Shown here piece by piece: positions 45,760-58,455 of a stretch of 64,000 nt of DNA. The notes beneath the pieces were generated by a model. The model did not search any database. It worked only from the letters and a program-made list of their open reading frames with translations, and had not been told where the DNA came from. The DNA comes from Tamarix chinensis (taxonomy: Eukaryota; Streptophyta; Magnoliopsida; Caryophyllales; Tamaricaceae): the NCBI GenBank assembly GCA_030549775.1, contig CM060175.1:17528212-17592211 (forward strand), given 5' to 3'. Position numbers and translations under genes: made by a program. The stretch's first letter is position 1, and each line of letters starts with the position of its first letter.

Positions 45760-48700
45760 ATCTCCCACTTATGTGTGACCTTATAACCACAAATTGAAAA
45801 ATAACCGTATGAGCTCAATATTGTTGTTGTAATGAAATGTATCTATAATTAATCCAATCCATTAGTCACACCAACATAGGATCAAAGTGGTTTTCGTCAC
45901 ATTTCTTTGTAACTAAACTATCAATGGTCACATATATAGATATAACCAAACGACATGGATGAAGATGCGGATGTGTATCATGGAAATTTCATGTAATGTG
46001 ATCTTAACATGTCTATTTCCAGCTGATTCACATTAAAATATTAGTGAGATTAAATCATGGACAAAGACGGAAAAGAAATAAACCGAAGCTTTATTTTTGC
46101 AGAAAACATATGGTTAAAAATGTCCATAAGCCAAAACAAAGTGTCCATACATATAGCAAACAAAGTGAAAGACTCCCACTAAAACTAAACATCATTAGCT
46201 GATATAACACCCATATGAGCAATATGCTTGAGGAATTATTTGGGTGGTAAAGCCTTAGTGAGTAGATCTGCTAGCATGGAGTCTATATTAATATGCTCTA
46301 TAAACAATTCTCCTTTCTATACTTTCTCTTTAACAACCAAGTATTTGACATCGATACTATTTGATTTCGTAGAATGTAGGTTGTTATTAGAATACTGAAC
46401 TATAGCCTTATTATCATATAACATCTTAAGCGATCTTTCAATACCGTCAACTGTATGCAGCCCTGTGATAAAATTTCGCAGCCATATACTACAAGTAGAA
46501 GCCATATAGCATGCTACAAATTCTGCTACCATAGTGGAAGAAGATACAACTGTCTGCTTAACACTCTTTCAGGAAACAACACCTCTAGCCATCAGGAAAA
46601 CATAACCTGATGTAGGCTTTATGCTATCTTGGCATCTAAGCAAAATCAGAGTCAGAATATCCTACGATCTCAAGCTTGTCTGACCTTCGATATGTGATCA
46701 TATAATCTTTTATTTTCTAAAAGTAAGGCATGAATCGTTTGGCTGCTATCCAATGGTCGATTCCTGGATTACTCTAATATCTGCCAAACATCCCAATGAT
46801 GTATGCAATATCCGGACGGGTACACACTTGAGCATGCATTAGACTTTGCATTTGATTTCTTTCAAAGTCATTCTTAGGGCATTAACTGAAACTAAATTTG
46901 TCTCCTTTAGCAACAGGAGTGATTCTTGGTTTGTAGTTCTGCATGCCATACCGCTTGAGAACCCTTTCAACATAAGCCTTTTATGACAGCCCTAGGATAC
47001 CTTGAGAATGATTCTGATGTATCTCTATGCCCGATACAAAAGAGGCATTACCAAGATCTTTCATATCAAAATTCTTAGCTATAAATTTCTTAATTTTATG
47101 CAACAAACTTATGTCATTACATGCCAGCAGTATATCATCAACATACAGAACCAGAAAAATATATTTACTCCCACAGAACTTATGGTATACACATTCATCT
47201 CAAAACCAAAAGAGGTAATAATTTGATGAAATTTGAAATACCATTGTCGAGAAGCTTGCTTGATCCCATAGATGGATTTATTAAGTTTACAAATCATATT
47301 CTTTGGGTCTCCTGAAGCAAAGTTTTCTGGTTGCACCATATAAATTGTTTCCTCAATGTCACCATTAAGAAAAGAAGTATTAACATCCATCTGATGTAAC
47401 TCAAGATTAAAATATGCCACTAATACCATGATCATCCTCAAGGAATATTTAGAAGAGACCGGAGAAAATGTCTCTTTAAAATCCTATCCTTCATTTTATG
47501 TAAAGCCCTTGTAAACAAGACATGCCTTATATCACTTCACATTGCCCTTTGAATCGCTTTCTGTCTTAAATATCCATTTTTAACCAATGGATTTCTTTCC
47601 TTCAAGTAATGGGACAAGATCTCATACGTCATTATCCATCATACACTTTATTTCCTCATTCATGTCATCAATCCACTTTTAAGAATTTGACCTTTCCATG
47701 GCATGAAGGAAGTTAATTGAATCATCTTCCATCACCTCAATTCCTATCTCATGTTCTAGGAGAAATACAATGTAATCATTTGGAATAACACTTCTCCTTT
47801 CTCTGGTGGATCTCCTTAGTTTTTGAGGTTGTTGAGATTATTCTTGTGGAAAAATCACCTCATTATTAATAGGTGATTGTTCGACATTATCTTATAGAGG
47901 CTCTTGATTTGCTTCCTAATCAATGGCGGGGGAAGAGACTTGCGCATTGTTAGAGACAATAATAGGAATTATAATCGATTCCTCCTCAAAGATAATGTCC
48001 CTACTCTTATTTCTCCCCATAAGCTCAATGAACTCAAAGAACGTGGTAGTTCCTGTCTCAAAAATCAATATGAGTGTGGGATTATAAAACTTATAGCCCT
48101 TTGATCGCTTAAAGTAACCAATAAAATAACTACTGATTATTTTAGAGTCCAATTTCTTTTCATATGTCCTATATGGCCTAGCCTCAACTTGACACCCCCA
48201 AATATAAAAATGCTTCAGACTAGTTTTTTTTCCTGTCCAAAGTTCATAAGGTGTTTTAGTAGATACTTTAGTTGGCACTCTATTTAGAATGTAAGCTACT
48301 ATCTTTAGTACTTCTTCCTAGAGTGACTCTAGTAAGATAGAATGACTAATCATACTTTTTACTATATCCTTAAGAGTTTTGTTTTGTATTTTAGATTCAC
48401 TATTCGTGCTAAGAGAACCTGCCATGGTATATTGTGGGACGATTCCACACTCCTCTAGGAATATAGTAAAAGGTTATAGACATTGTTCACCCGAACCGTC
48501 ATGTTTGCTCTAGTATTTACCACCACGGTCAAATCTAATGCACTTGATTCTTTTGTTGAGTTGGTTCTAAACTTCAAGTTTAAAATATTTGAACACATCC
48601 AATGACTGTAATTTTTCATGAATGAGATACAAGTAGCCATAACGTGAATAATTGTCAATGAATGATATGAAATACTGTTGACCATTCCAAGAAACTGTAG

Positions 48701-50180
48701 GGAACGGTCTATAGATATCCATGTGAATTAATTCTAAGACGTCTAAAGATCTATTTACATTTCTCTCTTTATTTTGGTGTGTTTTCCTTTAACACATTTA
48801 ACACAATTGTTTAAATTTGTAAAAATAAGGGAATCTAAAATGCCATCAGACTCAAGCCTCTCAATTCTTCCTCTTGAGATATGAAATAAGCACTTATGCC
48901 ATAAAGATGTTGAATTATCTTTGCTTAATTTACGTTTAGTATCACGTGATCATACATGCAAGGTTTCCTAATATGAAGTGATGACATCAAGTAAATATAG
49001 GTTATTGTATGCACACAATGAACCAATACCAATAAATTTGAATTTAATGAAAGACTTATTTCCGAATGAACAATAATAACCAGATTTTCCAATAAGAAAA
49101 TAGAAACCGAATTCCATCTAAAAGACGATGCAAAAAAAGTGTATTTTAAATCCAAATAATGGTATGATTCTAACAATAACTTAAAAGTGACAATCGCTTC
49201 AACTGTAGTTATCTTGCCATTTCTTACATGGATGTGTCTTTCACCTTCATTTGGCTTTCTACTTCAGGCAACCTTGTATAGAAACAATTATGTGATTAGT
49301 AGCACCAGAATCTAGCCACCAAGTGTTTTTAGATACGAAAGCTAAATTAAGCTCAGAATAGACCAAAACAAGGACTTCCTTCATGTGCCATGCATGATAC
49401 TTTTGACAATCCTTCTTAACATGTCCAGTCTTTTTGCAAAAGAAAAAACTATCTTTTTCCTTCTATTGTTTCTTTTGGACTGGACCCTTAGGACCAGATT
49501 CATTCTTTCTCTTCATGCCCTGACTTTTAGGGGTAAATGTTAGATGAGCACTTTCAGGCTTATCTTACTTTAATCTCTCTTCCTCTTTCACACAATATGC
49601 AATGATATCATTAAGATTCCATTTCTCTTTTTGGAAGTTGTAATTGATCTTAAATTGATTAAATTGTGTAGGAAGAGAGATTAATACAAAATGCACAAGT
49701 AAGTTATTTGACAATTTGAGCTTTAGTGCCTTTAGTTTTGAAGCAATATTAGGCATTTCCATGATGTACTCCCTTATATTTCCTTTACCTTTATATTTTA
49801 ATAAAGTCAAGTGCTGTGAAAGAGTGATTAGTTTAGCTTTATTATTTTTTGCAAAAAGTTTCTCAATTTCGGTAAGGAAATCTTTAACATCAGTGATCTC
49901 ATCAGATAATCCACCCCTAAAAGCCTCTAGAATGCTGCACTTGATGATTATAAGGCCCATGCGATTAGAGCGATCCCACTTTTCAAAGTTTCTTTTTTCA
50001 TCAGAGGAACTTTCAGCTGTTAGATTAGTAGGTTTCGTTAACCGAAGTGTATGGTCTAGATCCATGCACCCAAGGATAAGTAAAACATTTTCTTTCTATT
50101 CCTTAAAATTATTCCTATTTAGCATAGGAATGGAATTCAAGTTGGTAGATATAGTAGTAACAGATATAACTATACCAAAA
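45760..50180 (-). pseudogene. Ty1/copia polyprotein, all domains, heavily mutated
   Basis: Minus-strand order is complete. Gag runs from about 50180 ('TNLNSIPMLNRNNFKE', a stop, 'KENVLLILGCMDLD'; main frame 49565-50065). A zinc knuckle 'CKKTGHVKKDC' lies near 49410-49440. Protease 'WWLDSGATNH' is near 49290-49322. The pre-integrase block 'LWHKCLFHISRGRIERL' is near 48840-48910. Integrase core pieces run 48290-48720, with the integrase C-terminal frame 'STKTPYELWTGKK' at 47916-48278. RT has 'HQMDVNTSFLNGDIEE' and 'LNKSIYGIKQASRQWY' (47109-47441), with the YVDD region in another frame. RNase H frame 46317-46532 has 'MVAEFVACYMA'. Stops and frameshifts in most domains make it non-functional. Confidence 0.85.
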
Positions 50181-50660
50181 AAACAACAACAACATAAATA
50201 TACATATTCACAGAAAAAATGTATAATAAACTGTCAATAAATTTAAATAATGGCAATCCCATTACAAGAATCTGATGTAACATTAATATAAAATCTTTGG
50301 ATAGTAATATTAAATACAAGTAGAGTTCTTGTTGTAGTGATCAAATACTAATAATAAGGCCCATTAGATAATGAGATCATATTTGGATTAACTTATTATC
50401 CACATGTCATCTAAATAATTACCACATATTTATCATCATAGATATATATAAAATTCTGCCAAATATGTGTCTTCCCTTGGGTAGACAAAATATTTGCATG
50501 AATATATATATAAACATCCAATAATTTCAATAAACTAATCTTCACAAAAGAGGTCACTTCGCATGAATAAATATATATATAAATAAACATATAATATTTG
50601 CATGAATAAATATATATACATAAACATCCAATAATTTTAGTAAACTTATTTTCTAAGTTT
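50181..50660 (-). mobile_element. Probable degraded 5' LTR / leader of the copia element
   Basis: A weak primer-site-like complement (AATCTGA) precedes TGTAACATTAATATAAA near 50276. This faintly resembles the left LTR region containing ATTAATATAA. Two copies of 'TTTGCATGAATA' plus 'AAACATCCAATAATTT' near 50490-50640 form a short local repeat. Not secure. Confidence 0.25.
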
Positions 50661-52985
50661 TTAAGCCTAATCTAACCTTGGTCATTTAATCCTCCTTTTT
50701 TCCTCCTCTTTTACACCACTCTCAACCTTCCTTTTCCCCTCAAATTCCTTAGCCTTCATGGCTATTTCTTACCATGGTTGAAAATTTATCATTCTTTCAA
50801 ATTTCAACATAAGTTCCTTAATCATTTATCTTCAATCCTTTCTCCTTTGTTATGATTTTATGAGCTTGATTTATTTAATATTTTCTATGGTATTTCTAGA
50901 ATTATATTGTTGATTCTTAGTATTGAATTATGAGTATTCAAAGGTAAACCTCACAAACACTGGCAAATAGATTTGATAGTTGTTACATGCTATTATTTCC
51001 AAGTTTAACATGCTTTTGGATGATTAGGTGGATTAAGCATTTTAGCTATAATTTGTGATTTATTTCCTTTTAGTTAAATCGAAGTATACAATGATATTAG
51101 ATAAAGTTTTTATGATGATTTTGGTATATAGCATGTTATGATTTAGGTTGTTAAGTATATTTTATAGATGTTTAAAGATTATCATGCTTTAGGCTTTTTG
51201 GTTTGGTATATCAATTTTGGATGAGTTTTGGAAGATGTTATTATTGATGTTGTTTAAATTTGATGTTACCATGTTGATATTTTCACATTAGGGGTAATTA
51301 CAATAAATAATATGTATTGATTTTACCATGTTTGCTATGATTTAATTTGAGTTGAAGTTTGGCAAGGTTTAGTTGATTTAGAGAATGTTCCAAGTGTTCT
51401 TCATGTTCTTGAGTTATTTAATTTTTCTTGGTTATTTGTGTTCTAAATTATATATGCTAGGTTTGATTATTGTTTTGGTACATTTTTATGTATTTTTTTA
51501 AAATTTTAAGCATAATAGTGCTTTAACGAAAATAGTATTTTAGCGGTAATAGTGTTTTAATGTTAATAGTGTGTTAATATAAATAGTATCTTTTATGAAT
51601 AGTAACTTAATAGTTTTATAGTGAATACTAATTTGTGATAATAAATTTTTAACCATTTTTAGATTTAAGCTTCTTCGTATAAACAACATTTTTCGTCGAT
51701 AGTAAATCGTATTTTGTGTGAACAATGTTTTTTTGGGAAAAGTTTCCATTTTACCTATTTTGACACTTTGAGTTGTTTTCCACCATCAATTTGGTCCTTT
51801 ATGACCTCAAATATGATTCTTTGGACTCTAAAGTGTTTTCAAGATTTTGGATCAAAATGGTTTTACTCGCTAGAGTATTATTTTATCTTACTTGGCTTAT
51901 ATACATTTGGTTTTAATGTTTTGGGTTATGCCTTTGATTTTATGGTTTGGATTAGCTTTTGGTTTCTCATTTTGGATTATATACCTTGTAAATGTTTTTT
52001 TTTTTCGTTTAGCTAATGTCCTAATTTAGTCTTGTGATAAATTCTCGCCTTGGGCTTTATTTATTTGTTTTGGGCTTCATGCCTTAGTTTAATTTTGAAT
52101 CCATAGCATTTATTTAAAGTATTTTTTTTTCGGTATCCAATGAGTTATGACTCATCTTGTGTGGTTGTGACTTCCTTGTTGAAAGAACTTGAAAGTAAGT
52201 GTTTTTATATGTGGGTCTTTGTATTCCTTGGTGAATAATGTGGATTTATAATAAAACACTAAGTATTAAAGTGGAATATTTTGAGTTGGGAATGGCGTAT
52301 TTTTTAGGGTTAGCTACCCCAAAGATAAGGCGGGGGATCCCTTGATTGGTATTTTTTCTACAACTCTAATCTACCATTTTTAGTTCTTTGGATTTCTTAG
52401 ATGGTATCGGCACTTAAGAATTAGGTGTCTAAGGATGGGAGGGTATTGTGGTGCCTAGTGAACACCACTAGGATTGGGGTACAAAATCTCCTTTAAGTTA
52501 CATGGCGAAAGGGTAATATATTGCTTTATGTGCGCTAGTATGATTAGAGTGCATTATATATGTTCTCAGGTTATCTTTTATGCCCCATTGAGTAATAAAA
52601 AATGGAAATGTATGTGTTATTGTTTTGGTAATTTCATTATTTACACTACCTATGTTGTGAGGATGTCAATAGTTACTATAGTGTACTATAATATTATGGA
52701 AATATAAGTAGTCACCATTGTGTACTACTATTGTTATTGTGCTTGGTAGGGGCATTAAGTGTACTACCCTTGTTGCTAAGTTGTTTTGGTGGGAGCATCG
52801 TATACACTATCTTTATTATTGAGTTATTTCAGTAGTTTCACTATGTGTCCTATCCTTATCTATTATATATCTATTTGAGATGATTGAAAGTATTATATGT
52901 TGGTCCATATATTACATGGAGTTTATGCATAACTTGATGTTATTGTATGTGAAATGTTAATTATGTATGATTTTATACCTTTGTG
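50661..52985 (+). mobile_element. Long-LTR fragment, plus orientation
   Basis: It has a pyrimidine-rich start (50690-50760) and the block 'TTGGGAATGGCGTATTTTTTAGGGTTAGCTACCCC' in two parts at 52278-52312, which recurs near 1495 and 7645. Degenerate repeats occupy 52640-52870. It lacks a recognisable TTACA terminus and is cut at about 52985 by a different gypsy sequence. Confidence 0.5.
51509..51720 (+). repeat. Degenerate ~20-bp 'AATAGT' tandem repeat
   Basis: TAATAGTGCTTTAACG, AAATAGTATTTTAGCG, TAATAGTGTTTTAATG and similar units recur every 18-22 bp, decaying toward 51720. Confidence 0.65.
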
Positions 52986-54312
52986 TGTTTTACAAGCACT
53001 ACCTAGGAGGTAACCCAATGTGATAGGGGATTTTTCTATCCTTTAGTTGTTTTTATTTATGTAATTTTTTCTCTCCATACTTAAAAATTACACGTTCCTT
53101 TAGTTTTTTTACACATTGAGGACAATGTGTGATTTAAGTGTGAGGGTGTGAGTGTTTTTATGTGTTTGCATGTTGAAAAAAAATCAATTTTTTTGGGTAC
53201 TTTTAGATCCTAAATAATCCTCAACTAGTTAATGAGGAGCATATCTTTGAAATATAACAAAAAGAGGATCATAAACTTGAGATAAAGTAAGTGGAGATTT
53301 TTTCTGTTAATTTTGAAATAGGGAACACATATCTACATGTATCGATGTGAATGGAGAAAGAACATGTATGATTTTCTAACGATACAATATAAGGAAGATA
53401 GAGAGGTATGGAGATGATGCTAAGAAAGTTCTATTAATGTTATATTTTTATATCATTATTCTAGTTTGGTGTTAAGGTGGAGATGTGTATTTTTGATGTA
53501 CAGTTAATGCTTATATTTCATCTAATTATTAGAGTTCCACCAGTTCTCGACTTTTTTAGTACCACTATCCTAAAATACTCAATACCCTTTTATACCTTAA
53601 ACCCATTTCAACCAATAAGTAAGTCCTATTTGATTCTTAAAATGAGCAACCTTTGATATGATGGATATTATTCACAAGAGTTAAGCATATAGTTTGGTCC
53701 ATTTGGTAGGTATTAGGCATATATCATGAGGTTTTATCCATAAAAATATAAGTCTTCTTTGTTTATATATGTGAGTTGTTTTTTATCTTTATAATCTGAT
53801 CTCACATACTTGAGTGTTTCTATACATTTTTAACTGTGAATCTAAGAGAGAGAAAATATATATAGGGTATCCATAGTGAGGATGAATCTTGACATAACTA
53901 AGGTTTAGTAGATTTTTATCTATATTATTGATCTGTCAATACTTGTCATGTTTATGTGTGAACCATATGTTGAAATTGATCTCTTAAATTTCCCAATGTT
54001 GAATCTTGGTTGAGTACTAATCTTATTGTTATGAAAGTAAAATATTATGAGACAACATTGGTTGAGGGTTTTAGGTGTTATTTTATTTTGTTTTTATTAT
54101 TGTGTATGATTTTATGGGTATATCATCTACGAAACTCTCACAAGATATTACTCGTCCTCTATGGGTAATCTAGGGATTTAAATGGCTTGTTGCACATGCT
54201 AAGTATAATTGTGACACCTACGAAAGTGGTTAGTTAGTTTTATATTTATTATTTTCTTTGATTTGAATCCTAACTTGCTTGATGACAAGTAAGAAGCTAA
54301 GCATAGGGGTAT
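52986..54312 (+). mobile_element. 3' internal region of a Tat/Athila-like gypsy element
   Basis: It contains two phrases typical of the non-coding 3' part of these elements: 'CTAGGAGGTAACCCAATG' near 52998-53020, and 'ACATTGAGGACAATGTGTGA' near 53111-53130 followed by TTTAAGTGTGAGGG. It ends with a purine-rich tract (AAGCATAGGGGTAT) before an LTR start. No coding domain was recognised. The family naming comes from these motifs only. Confidence 0.5.
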
Positions 54313-54790
54313 TGATGAGTGCATATTTTGACATATTATATACCCTTTTAATCTTAGTTTTGGTATTTTATTTGAGTAATATATGTGAATAATTGTGATA
54401 TTGTGATTAAGTAATAATAATCTTATAAATTTTATTATTTGAGCTTAAATGTTATAAATTAAATAAATGTTAAGTATAAGATTGCTTATTAATTTTTTCT
54501 AATTTTATATTGTACATAAAGTAAAAAAAAATTGAGTTTGGGTTATTTGGACTGAAGGCCAAAATAAGAGCTAGTAAAGGCGGTGGAATTTCTTATAAAA
54601 GGCCGAGCAATGAAGCCAAGTGGGGGAGAAGGTAGCAACAACATCAAAGCCGCATGAAAATAGAAAAAAAGAAAAGAAAGAAGGGTAGTAGATGGTGGCT
54701 GTAGAGAAAAAAAAACTATGTAGAGACACAATAACCAAGCGATTGAAGGCAGCAGGCAGGTGGCTCTAACTCCGCAAAAGCTAGATAACA
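54313..54790 (+). mobile_element. Start of the Tat/Athila-like 3' LTR
   Basis: It begins TGATGAGTGCATATTTTGAC right after the polypurine-like tract. A TTATAAAAGG box lies at about 54594-54603. The LTR is interrupted somewhere near 54790 by sequence of the long-LTR type. It may continue, or have a sister copy, at 60723-62027. Confidence 0.45.
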
Positions 54791-57616
54791 GAGGAATGCC
54801 AAAGAAACATTGATGATGTGCAGTGATCAGAATTAGAAACGTCTCTATTCTAATAAAAAAAGATAACTCTAACCTAAGATCAATACCAATCAAGCAAGCC
54901 TCACTAGTCATCATAGGAGAGTTGACTATCATAGTTATCATGCACCAAGGAGTTAGCATCCTACATAAACACTTCATCATATACCTATTAACTTGGTAGT
55001 GATCACAAAATAGACACGTCAATATGCAATGTACTAAGTAAAATCTAACTACTACACAAGATTATGGTTTAGATGGAACATAGTACGAGAATCAAATATA
55101 ATATGCTAATATCAAGTGATAATCATCATATGCAACATAGACATAATTCATATATTATAAAGCATGTAATACATTGCAATATCAACATACCATGAGTTAT
55201 ACACGCCAACCGCACATGGTCTCAGCTAAGAAATCTAAATAATGCAATAAATATAAATAGGACTACCATAGCCCACCACCATCATGGTCAATAGGGAGTG
55301 CCTAACACCATGCTGAGTTGGGTTTCATACAATTGTCAACCATGGCACCTCCACCTTCTATGGGTACGATAATACTTCAGTATATATATTCCCTATATGC
55401 TTCATAGATAGCTTATAGAGTAGAAAATGTATCAGACCACTAGAACAACACTAGGCCCCCTTATGCTTATCAATAACATGAAATGATCAATAGTCTATAA
55501 ACTCTAGTGTTTATCAATAACATGCAACATTATCCATAGACATGAGTTTCTTATTGGATTACACCAAATATAATCAATATTTTATAGAATCTAGTGTTTA
55601 TCAATAACATGCAACATATTCCATAGACATAAGTGTTTAATATTATTACACCAAACAACATATTGGGCGTTTTCACATGCTAACACCAAATATAAAGTAA
55701 TGTTTATACATGATACCAAACTGGGTGTTCTGCATGGTTACACCAAATGATACAATAATTTTTAGACATGGGTTTTTTATACAATTACACCAAATGGAAC
55801 AATAGTCTATAGATATGGGTGTTTTATAGATAACACCAAGCTCAGATAACATAACACATATTACATAAGGGTTTAAAGATAATACCAACCTTAGTATAAT
55901 ATGCACTAGTTAAATTCTTTAAAATAATCTCCTTAATCCCAAAATACCACTTAAGAGCCAATGGGCAGAAGTATCATATATTTTTAAGTTAAATACCAAA
56001 AATAAGGTAATATACCATTTTTGGGAGTTTTTCTATTCAAAGCAAAGGTTCACGTTCAATGATCTTACTTTGACTCCCAATATTAATATATTCATCCTTT
56101 TAGCTGTTTTGTTTTTTAATGATAAAATAACCATAAAATTCCCTAAACATTAGTTAATTCTTACTCACCCTAATTCTGGTAATTAATGATTGATTAGTTA
56201 ATAACACTTCAAATATATGGAGAACATTCAAATTTTGCCTTAACTTTACTTAATATGAAATATTATATATTATTTTGCACCTAATAATGCCAATGAATAA
56301 CATGGAACAATTAAATTAACCAAAAACGACGTTTAACACCCCAAGGGCTATTTAGCTGAATGCTATAAATAAGGTCACTTTTTTTTTATGTATGTATGCA
56401 TGTATGTATGTATGTATGAATATTCATTAAAGCCTTAATAATATGCAACCACATAACCATCCTCAAAGTGGAGTAATAAAATCTTACTTGAAAATTATGA
56501 TGCTAAATTAATTAAAAATAAATGATATCAACACTTAAGGCACTCTAAATTACCTCCTTCAAAACCTAAAAATAAGAACAACAAAAGGAATTAGTTACTT
56601 GAAAATCAAAGCAAAAGAGAAGAGATTAAAGAGGAGAGGAAGAATCAAACAAAGTGTCAAGTGTGGATGAAATTAAAACTTCAACAATAATGGATTGAAG
56701 ATTTATAATGGTGCATTAAAGGATAAGGAAAATTATGAAGTGCTTAATTGTGTGGAGGAGAAAATAGATGAGTGCATGGTTAACAGAGGAAGAAAAATGT
56801 GAAGTAAATTTGGTGTGAATAAATGGCATGTAATTCTTTAAATTTGGTAGATATTTGTAAAGTTCACTAAATTTTAACCTAGGGGATGTATGGAGGGAGT
56901 GGAACACATGTAAGGAAGGGGGGTGTATGGCGTGCATGGAAGGGGAGAGAAGAAGGGTAATGTGCATAGGTGAAGGAAGGGGTGGATGAGGAGAAACACA
57001 TCATATGTAAAATAATGATGAAGGAATGTTGTGGATATTTGATTTATTCCCATGCAAAGTGGATTGGAATAAGGGAATGGGAAACTTTCTTGGCCTAAAT
57101 GAAGGGTGAATATCTAATCTTATCAAGATTGTAGGGTTTAGATTGAATTTCAAAAGAATGAAATGGTGAATTAATTTAAAAAAAGGGTAAAACATTTTTA
57201 ATTCAATAAAATAAAAATATAATAATCCCCAATGTTTTATAAAGTTTAGATAGTTAGAAAGATCATTTTGGGGTACAAATTATGAATAAAAGCTTACTAA
57301 TATGTGAATGGTATTTTTTTATTCTGTCAAAACCTCCATTTACCATTTTGAAAATGGCTTGGAGACTTAGAAAAATCCAAAAAAAAAAATCAAATGTGAA
57401 AAATTTAGAATAATCTTAAAGAATTTATATGGTTAAAAGTGGCTCAAAAAGTCTCACAAAACAAGTTCAAGATAAAAGATGTGAAAAATAAATTGAAATG
57501 GTTAAGAATTATAACTAGAGTTTTGCTTTATTGAAGATTTGTAATAAATCTTCAAAGAAAATAATTTTCTCATAATTCTAGAATTTTTTTACATTTTTAA
57601 AAAGTGAAGTATTACA
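54791..57616 (-). mobile_element. Long-LTR fragment, minus orientation
   Basis: The right end reads GAAGTATTACA (57606-57616). Moving left there is an AT-rich stretch, a purine-rich zone (56580-57000, the C/T-rich leader on minus), and a tandem zone at 55450-55900. Near 55028 is 'CAATGTACTAAGTAAAATC', the counterpart of the GTACTGAGTAAG block seen at 12700 and 20320. The left terminus was not found. A (TATG)n tract lies at about 56388-56420. Confidence 0.5.
55450..55900 (-). repeat. Diverged 60-90-bp tandem units with 'ACACCAAA'
   Basis: 'GTGTTTATCAATAACATGCA' plus 'ACATTATCCATAGACAT' occurs near 55509 and again near 55597. TTACACCAAA or TAACACCAAA recurs near 55560, 55655, 55682, 55738, 55786 and 55836. 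Confidence 0.6.
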
Positions 57617-58410
57617 ACACTAGAATTTATTCCCCAAACTCAAACTTGATCAGAAAATCACCATCCCTACTAGCATCTCATCTCTTAAGGACTAAAATGA
57701 TCAAAAACTAAATTCTTGATATGATATCCCATCCTAAAGCCTTTTAAATTTTGTTTATATTAATATAAAAGAAAATAATTTTACTTTTGGGAAGAGCTTG
57801 AAAATGGGTGAAAATGTGAGTATCAAAGAAACCATTCGATTGATAATACCAAAAACTATTCAATTAGTTCATCTTAGAACCTACTTTTTTTTTTATCTTA
57901 GAAGAGCCAACCAATTGGTTAGAGAAAACCAATAAACTAGAAACTAGTTGATTGGTTTTGGTGAACTTTTAGATATCTTCCTTGTTTTATATCGATTCTT
58001 CTTCAAATGTCTTTGAAATTTTATAATTTTATTATATTTGTGATAATAAGAAAATTTTAGTATTTTAATATTTTTTTCCATGATATTTGTATAATTATTT
58101 CATTTTATTTAGTTCAAAATCTTATGAAAGTACCTTTTGAGATATTTTTCTCAAGTACTCTCTCCTCTCTCACTTTTCCTTATTCTTTCTTGGTCAAGGA
58201 TGTGACAATTGATTTTATTGTCCTTGATTTGATTTTGTCACATATCCCTCCTTCCTTCCTCACCTCATCATTTCAATTTCATACACCTTGTAACACACAC
58301 ACCCTCATCCCCTTGCTTAAGTCAAACCCTCCCTTTCTCTTCTTGATGTGTGTGTCAACCACAGGGGATATGGGAGGTCTTCATTTTCATATTCTCTTCC
58401 TCATAACATA

Positions 58411-58455
<45 letters not shown>

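Noticed and set aside
49716..50240. 174-codon plus-strand ORF, the longest on that strand in the region
   Set aside because: It is antisense to the copia gag frame at 49565-50065, which has clear gag signature.
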